Shown here piece by piece: positions 60,801 through 64,000 of a stretch of 64,000 nucleotides of DNA. The notes beneath the pieces are model-generated. The model saw nothing but the letters and a program-made list of their open reading frames with translations, was not told the origin of the DNA and ran no database searches. Within the stretch, counting starts at the first letter, position 1; every line of letters starts with the position of its first letter. Source of the stretch: Neoarius graeffei (Eukaryota > Chordata > Actinopteri > Siluriformes > Ariidae); assembly GCF_027579695.1 (NCBI RefSeq), contig NC_083589.1, positions 39,990,835 through 40,054,834 of the forward strand, given 5' to 3'. The position numbers and the translations under genes were made by a program.

Positions 60801-63061
60801 ACTCTGACGGGTCAGATGATTCTGAGAGTGAGAGTTCATTCAATCCCCATGAAACTGAAAGCGGTCGGCTCGATAACACTTCCTGCTAAGTTAAAAACAA
60901 TTCTGCTCAAAGGCTAATGATCTGTTGAAAGAAGTATTATTTTTGTATCATACATTGAAAGTTCATCATAGATCGAGCTAAAGTCCGTTGCAAGCTAGTT
61001 TTTTTTGCTGATATTTTTCGAGATTGATTGAGATACAATGCTTCCAGAGTCCGAGATGAAAACATTCAAAATGGCGAAACGAGTCAGAATTATGATAATC
61101 AATAATTGATACACCCAAAATTATAATACTAATCCTTACCGCATGAGGCCCATGGTAAAACCACACTTCCAGGAGGGGCTGCCGTCTGCCTCCCAAGCCG
61201 GCCGAGAGCGCTCCTCGTCGGGCACGGCCAGGCGGGTGAATGCCCTGGTCCGTCCGCCCTGTCTAAAAAATAATGGTACAACTCCGAGTGAAGGTATCAA
61301 TGCGCTGCCGAAGCGCGCAGAAGGTGTTAGTACGCCTGTCATTATAGTGCGGACTTTCCATAGCATAGAAAATCGCCACGTTTCAATTTTTGTAACTGAA
61401 CTTTGTTTCATGTCACTGGTCATATAAACCTATGTAAACAGGAAAAACGTGGAAGAGTTTGGTCGCATCTAACTACAGCCCCAAAAAATACCATTGGCCG
61501 TGCTGAGCCTAGCTACATTGCTAACAGGAGTGACAGCGCGTCGGACTGACTGGGAGGTCGCAATACACCATGATGTTCAATGTACGTTAAACACTCTAAA
61601 AACAAAACAATTTTCTTGTCATCCAAGACACAAAAACTATTTTGTCGCATTCGTCATCATCACGATTCACACTTCTCCATATTCATCTACCTGCTTGTGC
61701 TGTACCCGAAAGTTTTTGTGACGTATGATCACGTGACAGCGGCTCTTCCGGTTGTAAAATATGCATATCGGAGCTCAAGCAGAAATGCCATATAATCATC
61801 ACGAATATAACGATTTTGCTGAATTTAATAGATAATTTTGTATTTGTTGATGCAATTATTTCATATTTTTAATGGAAATAAACTGATATAGTGTGCATTT
61901 ATGTTTCATGTCCCATGTCCTTTAAGTTAAAGTACTTGCTTTTAAAAATACTTAAGTATTAAAAGTTCTGTCAACGCACTGTTGTATTATTGCTACAACG
62001 CTTACAATACCGAATACCTCTGAAGCAACCGACTGGATTTTCTGACTAGTTTGTAGAACCTGTAGAGCTGTAGCGCCACCTGACATGCTAGCAAACTCTC
62101 TTCAAACTCGAAATCATATTTGGTAGCTAACGCTACTAGAAAAGAAAGATTTCTACATTCTGTTTATTTGGCAAGATTATACTAAAGTTAGCGTAACTCC
62201 GTTTTTACATGCTAACTAACCGTGTCCAAATTAACTAGTAAACGTTGGCCGTGGACAAGGCGACGGCAACTTGGCGGGCAAATCCATAGAAAGTCATTTG
62301 ACTAACCAGACTGCATAGCTATTACAACGTTATCGCTAGCTCTAAAAGCACAGACAACTTCGTTGCAAGCTTTCTCTTGGAATAAAACGTTTACATACCT
62401 CAAAATGCTTCCGCAGGTTGGATGCCGAGTTTTTGCAGGCCGTGATGTGGCCATCAACTGATCGTGTTTAAATAATACTGCTGAGAAATTGAACTTGATT
62501 TTATCCAGTCTGTGGCTGTGACATGGCCCTAGTGATTACTGACAGGCTGTCTCAGTGTCACCTGCGAAAAAAAACAATCACGTTTTATAAAAGAAAAGAA
62601 AAAACATCCACTTTCAAAGCTGCTTCATAGTAACGAGGACCTTGATAGAAATGTAGTGGAGTGAAAAGTACGATATTTGTCTTTCAAATGTAGTGAAGTT
62701 AAAGTCAAAAGTTTCCAGAAAAATTAATGCTCAAGTAAAGTACAGTACTCAAGTAAATGTACTTCGTTACTGTCCACCTCTGTTGATTTATGATCGTCTC
62801 ACATCCTAAACAGATGCGTTTGAGATTTCTCTGTTCACCAGCAGCTCTGCAGCACTGAAACAGTCACCGGAATATTCACAGACTGACAGGAATGAGATGA
62901 GAAATAAACCCTAACTCTCTATTCACAGGGCGCTTCAGACTTTATAAGAACTCCAGGATTTGACATTTCCCTCTTTTGTGTTCATGTTATTGCTTACAGG
63001 ATCTACTACAGGATGCTTATGATGTGGTGCAGAGAGATATGGATGCTGCTTCAGTAAACGG
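44368..63061 (+). CDS. stra8: stra8, six coding exons (3' end outside window)
   Basis: Coding exons are 44368-44559, 47715-47790, 47984-48065, 48335-48490, 58164-58413 and 63000-63061. Every junction has AG/GT borders and compatible phases, giving an open frame of 272 residues plus a split Gly codon. STRA8 is the retinoic-acid-induced nuclear regulator needed for meiotic entry in mammalian germ cells. The match covers all regions: a bHLH-like basic region and helix 1 (residues 19-43), helix 2 (65-89), a linker (SLEDVRDQY, like human SLEEVKKEY), an acidic middle (about 118-168), an HMG-like block (170-222) and a DAYDV motif (human DAFDV). Human STRA8 has one further C-terminal block (FQLYMQIINFF region), which I do not see before 64000. 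Introns 4 (9.7 kb) and 5 (4.6 kb) are filled with transposons. The promoter is not identified. Confidence 0.9.
44565..45031. other. stra8 intron 1, unremarkable part
   Basis: AT-rich intronic DNA with a (TC)n-rich stretch near 44970-45015. Confidence 0.5.
45044..45417 (+). mobile_element. V-SINE in stra8 intron 1
   Basis: Subfamily 1 copy flanked by AAAAATAAACAG at 45032-45043 and 45418-45429. Confidence 0.95.
45636..46008 (+). mobile_element. V-SINE in stra8 intron 1
   Basis: Subfamily 1 copy with a short deletion in the V domain and an ATGG-type tail. Confidence 0.92.
46534..46850 (-). mobile_element. V-SINE in stra8 intron 1, internally deleted
   Basis: Flanked by TGTTAAAGAATAT at 46521-46533 and 46851-46863. 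It lacks about 60 bp after GAGCACCCGG. Confidence 0.93.
47155..47225 (-). mobile_element. L2-type LINE 3' tail
   Basis: TTATATAGCGCCCTTCTCAC and GGTCGCTTTACAG are the 3' end of a fish L2-like LINE, reversed. Confidence 0.65.
47249..47573 (-). mobile_element. old, diverged V-SINE
   Basis: All V-SINE blocks are present but heavily substituted (for example GGCTGTGGGAGGAAACCAGA), clearly older than the subfamily 1 copies. Confidence 0.8.
47715..47790 (+). CDS. stra8: stra8 coding exon 2 (helix 2)
   Basis: Encodes WKILDHAMGFLLEKEAYLSK and five further residues (65-89) plus one base. It aligns with human WQVLNKAKSHIPELEQ, where the human exon also begins at Trp. The acceptor is tttttgcag. The donor AAAG|gtctctct is weak because a (CT)n microsatellite begins at intron position +2. 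Confidence 0.88.
47791..47833. repeat. (CT)n/(CA)n microsatellite at a splice donor
   Basis: The CT run starts at the second base after the GT of the stra8 exon 2 donor and passes into CA repeats. Confidence 0.9.
47984..48065 (+). CDS. stra8: stra8 coding exon 3
   Basis: Encodes a split Glu, then AYLDDDGGPKSLEDVRDQYR and six more residues (91-116). SLEDVRDQY matches human SLEEVKKEY. The acceptor is ttttctag. The donor CATGA|gtaag leaves two bases, which exon 4 completes to Asp. Confidence 0.88.
48335..48490 (+). CDS. stra8: stra8 coding exon 4 (acidic region)
   Basis: Encodes residues 118-168 after a split Asp. The exon is rich in Glu, Asp and Ser (VDLTDEETDELLQSQSSGSS), as expected for the acidic middle of STRA8, where sequence is poorly conserved. 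The acceptor is ctgaagcag. The donor GAGGG|gtgagt is strong, but a Harbinger-type transposon starts at intron position +9. Confidence 0.83.
48499..49181. mobile_element. Harbinger-type MITE family A, copy 2 (683 bp)
   Basis: Inverted ends TGGGCCTTTTCCACTACC and GGTAGTGGAAAAGCCCCA, with duplication TTA at 48496-48498 and 49182-49184. It starts nine bases into stra8 intron 4. A minus-strand frame (48717-48911) reads LVLLVLVLWLVVTDNANRYW, probably from the parent element. Confidence 0.88.
49187..49221. repeat. (GACA)n microsatellite
   Basis: About nine GACA units next to the MITE. Confidence 0.95.
49340..49973 (+). mobile_element. hAT-like element remnant with TTF-type N-terminal ORF
   Basis: The ORF from ATG 49714 reads MSSSRGTKRKKAKDCPGQKK and ITSFFFNV, a lysine-rich start typical of TTF-finger hAT transposases. 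The rest is out of frame or lost. CAGGGGCGCTGCGCCC near 49336 and GAGCGCCCTCATAC near 49937 may be end sequences, but no 8-bp duplication matches. Confidence 0.5.
50060..50590. other. stra8 intron 4; hairpin only
   Basis: No gene. A hairpin lies at 50519-50577 (GATTTCAAAGTTTTGAA, loop ATG, then its complement). Confidence 0.6.
50595..50709 (-). mobile_element. V-SINE head fragment
   Basis: Only the tRNA-like head and the start of the V domain remain, with a 20-bp deletion. Confidence 0.85.
50710..51670. other. stra8 intron 4, no feature recognised
   Basis: AT-rich intronic DNA. Frames at 50718-50900 and 50761-51027 show weak Tc1-like words (GIAKN-type and VMLWDFAG) but not enough for a call. 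Confidence 0.4.
51834..52928. mobile_element. hAT element with BED-finger ORF (1095 bp)
   Basis: Inverted ends TAGGGGTGGGCAAAATTATC and GGCAATACCCACCCCTA, with 8-bp duplication GTCCAAAG (51826-51833, 52929-52936). Internal CGATACG/CGTATCG motifs lie near both ends. Only the N-terminal exon of a transposase remains. Confidence 0.93.
52086..52388 (+). pseudogene. BED zinc-finger exon of hAT transposase
   Basis: 100 aa from ATG 52086. FKADVWRHFGFQRK and CKTCFAPIRYSGNTTNLRIY form a BED finger (W..FGF, then C-x2-C), followed by LARRHPDILAQ. The first His of the usual H-x3-5-H pair is replaced (NLRIYL instead of NLRxHL), so the finger may not bind zinc. The catalytic part is missing. Confidence 0.75.
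53650..54868 (+). mobile_element. hAT element (1219 bp) nested in 53463-55097
   Basis: Ends CAGTGGCGCCGCCAGG and CCTGCAGGCGCCCCTG, with 8-bp duplication ATTGTGAT (53642-53649, 54869-54876). Includes a (GA)n run (53765-53797) and a T14G23 tract (54783-54819). Confidence 0.9.
53984..54603 (+). pseudogene. hAT transposase N-terminal remnant, frame-broken
   Basis: The frame from ATG 53984 reads MSKRTLKQTSLFQTFTKKSK then Ser/Pro-rich sequence to a stop at 54279-54281. A second frame (54296-54603) continues with KLNVLQNRFKPDRGW and STLIFGKLRK. This is the disordered N-terminus and the start of a TTF-type finger; the catalytic domain is absent. Confidence 0.6.
55099..55790 (-). mobile_element. non-LTR retrotransposon C-terminal fragment
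   Basis: The minus-strand frame 55770-55372 reads FHYLGATISSDGSTDKEMTT, TLLNACATWALKQQLQRLDA and LRRILNVRFYDHVSN, matching the post-RT region of RTE/L1-like LINE proteins (YLGSTIS...LLYGCETW). 5' truncated. Confidence 0.7.
55907..57420 (+). mobile_element. DNA transposon remnant with N-terminal zinc-finger exon, split by a palindrome
   Basis: The left end CAGGGCTGTGAAAAATCCGC resembles a hAT end; the right end is not fixed. The coding part KNPWNWRWLEF (about 56210-56247) continues after the palindrome with EHIRKIKEPGKAYCILCHQD and TRLVDHVKGKKHAELVK (about 56990-57150), a C-x2-C...H-x4-H finger of the kind found at the start of fish transposases. Confidence 0.6.
56249..56977. mobile_element. 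palindromic TTAA element, arms about 359 bp
   Basis: The two halves are inverted copies about an axis at 56613, with an 11-nt spacer (56608-56618) and no net length difference. The ends AGGAACAGTCCACCGTA and their complement are bordered by TTAA (56245-56248, 56978-56981). A right-half copy is at about 61290-61560. Confidence 0.92.
57578..57910 (+). mobile_element. old, diverged V-SINE
   Basis: The V-SINE block order is recognisable from GGGCGACACAGTGGTTAGCA to GGATAAGCGGTATAC, with many substitutions. It lies about 250 bp upstream of stra8 exon 5. Confidence 0.8.
58164..58413 (+). CDS. stra8: stra8 coding exon 5 (HMG-like block)
   Basis: Encodes residues 170-252 after completing a split Gly. 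GVLTPDQTGLSVVSEAISGL aligns with human GIITPQEAALPIVSAAISHL, and LWSSLPSERRAE with LWQNLSEERKAS. This is the HMG-box-like region of STRA8. It lies 9.7 kb from exon 4. The acceptor is tttgtgcag and the donor GAGGAG|gtaagg is phase 0. Confidence 0.9.
58742..60180. mobile_element. Harbinger-like element (1.4 kb) in stra8 intron 5
   Basis: Ends GGCTACATCCACACGACAAC and GTTGCCGTGTGGACAGGGCC, with duplication TAA at 58739-58741 and 60181-60183. Contains a 200-bp tandem duplication and no intact transposase. Confidence 0.82.
59051..59452. repeat. tandem duplication of about 200 bp
   Basis: Unit 1 is 59051-59251 and unit 2 is 59252-59452, both starting CTCACCTGTGAAAGGTAATC, with few differences. Inside the Harbinger-like element. 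Confidence 0.92.
60692..60889 (+). pseudogene. transposon-borne N-terminus of a P2RX7-C-like protein
   Basis: 65 aa. VRPYQFEPIAG and SDDSESESS followed by RLDNTSC match the start of fish transposon ORFs that carry the cysteine-rich intracellular domain of P2X7 receptors (VRPYxFEP...RLxNTxWCxCGNC). It stops exactly where the Cys-rich domain should begin, so the domain itself is missing. Confidence 0.55.
61290..61560 (+). mobile_element. half of the TTAA palindrome
   Basis: Matches the right arm of 56249-56977 from TATCAATGCGCTGCCGAAGC to GACTGACTGGGAGGTCGC, with a few differences. The left arm is absent. Confidence 0.88.
63000..63061 (+). CDS. stra8: stra8 coding exon 6
   Basis: Encodes DLLQDAYDVVQRDMDAASVN plus two bases. 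It fits human ILFEDAFDVASFLDKS, which likewise follows the HMG-like region after a short variable stretch. The acceptor is ttgcttacag and the donor AACGG|gtaatg. The remaining 3' exon or exons must be beyond 64000. Confidence 0.82.
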
Positions 63062-63299
63062 GTAATGCATACATCATACACAAGTACTGCACATTCTTCG
63101 AGAAATGAGTTCTAGCTTTACAATAAAGCAAAACTAAAATCAAATTGCTTTTAAAAGTTAGTTTGAATTATTAAAGCTAAAATATTTTAATGCCAATTAC
63201 TGTAGTAGTACATCAAACCAAATATCTGATTATTAAATAGTTTGAAATGAGTAAAATCATTTAAAAACTGGCCGAGTATTTTTAGATTTCATTTTAAAT

Positions 63300-63763
63300 G
63301 AAATTTCATTATGAGGAATTAGTAGAAATACAGAAGTGATTATAGGAAATCGCACGCGCTGATTGGTCGAGAGATTCGGACTATTTCTCGATAATCGCCT
63401 CCAGCAACTCGGCAAAATGGTGGCAAATCGCTGCGTCACTGTAAATAAGGAAGAATTAGAAATTATGAAAGAAAATGCTGTTCCTAAAAGCAGTAAAGAT
63501 GCAATGAAGTTTGGTCTAAAACTATTCAAAAGTAAGGTGGAATTGTGATTTATTTTATCGATTTCAAAACAAAGTATTTTATGTGACTCAGCGTAGATAA
63601 GTGACACAAGTTTGTGTGCATTACATTTGCATACCATTTTTGAAGTTTGAAATTAATATTTTTTAATATGATTTTTTTTTAAATAATCACCCGACTTGTT
63701 CAGTATCATGCTAAGTGAATGGAATATATCTGATATACCATGAAAAAAAGTCAGCCAATATTA
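63300..63763 (+). mobile_element. DNA element with KENA exon, copy 2
   Basis: The frame 63363-63548 reads MVANRCVTVNKEELEIMKEN and KSSKDAMKFGLKLFKS before a donor-like AAAAGTAAGG. The pattern EELE...NAxPKSSKDAxKxGLKLFK resembles the short N-terminal module next to tyrosine-recombinase (Crypton/DUF3504-type) domains; this is tentative. The element ends with the arm of the palindromic MITE at 16594. Confidence 0.5.
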
Positions 63764-63769
63764 TTATTA

Positions 63770-63951
63770 ACTTTTTTTAAAGATTTTTTTTTGGGCTTTT
63801 TTCACCTTTATTGGATAGGACAGTGTAGAGACAGGAAATGAGTGGGAGAGAGAGACGGGGAGGGATCGGGAAATGACCTCGGGCTGGAATCGAACCCGGG
63901 TCCACCGGATTTATGGTATGGCGCCTTATCCACCTGAGCCACGACGTCCCC
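63770..63951 (-). mobile_element. tRNA-derived SINE with A-rich tail, copy 2
   Basis: Reverse copy of the SINE at 7777, with B box complement GGAATCGAACCCGGG and T-rich start. The flanks ATTATTATTA (63760-63769) and ATTATTGTTA (63952-63961) form a target duplication. Confidence 0.88.
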
Positions 63952-64000
63952 ATTATTGTTATACATACACATTCGATGGAACAATTATAGATTTTACAAA

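Larger units (their letters stand above)
60456..61921. mobile_element. TTAA-flanked element with P2RX7-like exon
   Basis: Ends AGGATATGGGACATG and CATGTCCCATGTCCT, bordered by TTAA (60452-60455, 61922-61925). Contains an acidic ORF (60692-60889) and a half copy of the palindrome at 56249. Confidence 0.85.
60347..62782. mobile_element. hAT element hosting a TTAA element
   Basis: Ends CAGAGGTGGACAAAGTACCC and TACTGTCCACCTCTG, with 8-bp duplication TTGATTTA (60339-60346, 62783-62790). Without the insertion at 60456-61921 it is about 970 bp and non-autonomous. In stra8 intron 5. Confidence 0.92.

Overview
This is 64 kb of vertebrate genomic DNA from a teleost fish, most likely a catfish (Siluriformes). 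The evidence is the dense load of fish-type V-SINEs, L2, Rex1-like and Penelope-like retroelements and Tc1, hAT and Harbinger DNA transposons, together with an intron-split stra8 gene. As far as I know, stra8 is kept in catfishes and salmonids but missing from zebrafish and most other teleosts. There are no prokaryotic features. Nearly all short ORFs in the window are transposon remnants or chance frames through SINE copies.

Host genes. (1) The first coding exon of a kiaa0930 homologue lies on the minus strand (22055-22199), with a GC-rich promoter region carrying three CCAAT boxes upstream (22440-22640). The gene reads out of the window to the left. Its intron 1 begins about 35 nt before a 1.5 kb minisatellite (20466-22019). 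(2) A tRNA-Arg(CCG) gene lies on the minus strand at 34167-34239. (3) stra8 lies on the plus strand, with six coding exons between 44368 and 63061. All splice phases agree. The exons carry the bHLH-like region, the acidic middle and the HMG-like region known from mammalian STRA8. The last exon or exons lie to the right of the window.

Mobile DNA. About 28 V-SINE copies or fragments are present, including an array of four head-to-tail copies that shares one target sequence (36192-37651). Many insertions are nested: a hAT (4265-6872) contains a V-SINE. A Tc1-like element (11988-13218) contains a Harbinger element (12160-12859). A TA-flanked element (25159-31052) contains V-SINEs, a nearly intact L2 LINE with one stop codon and a Penelope-like insertion. 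In stra8 intron 5 a hAT (60347-62782) contains a TTAA-flanked element (60456-61921), which in turn holds half of a palindrome. The full palindrome (56249-56977, arms about 359 bp) interrupts a transposase exon in stra8 intron 4.

Layout: 1-20 kb, repeat-filled sequence that probably lies in or downstream of kiaa0930 intron 1; 20.5-22.7 kb, minisatellite, kiaa0930 exon 1 and promoter; 22.8-44 kb, intergenic repeats with the tRNA gene; 44.3-63.1 kb, stra8 with two repeat-inflated introns (9.7 and 4.6 kb). The two protein genes point away from each other, and nothing in the sequence suggests that they share regulation.
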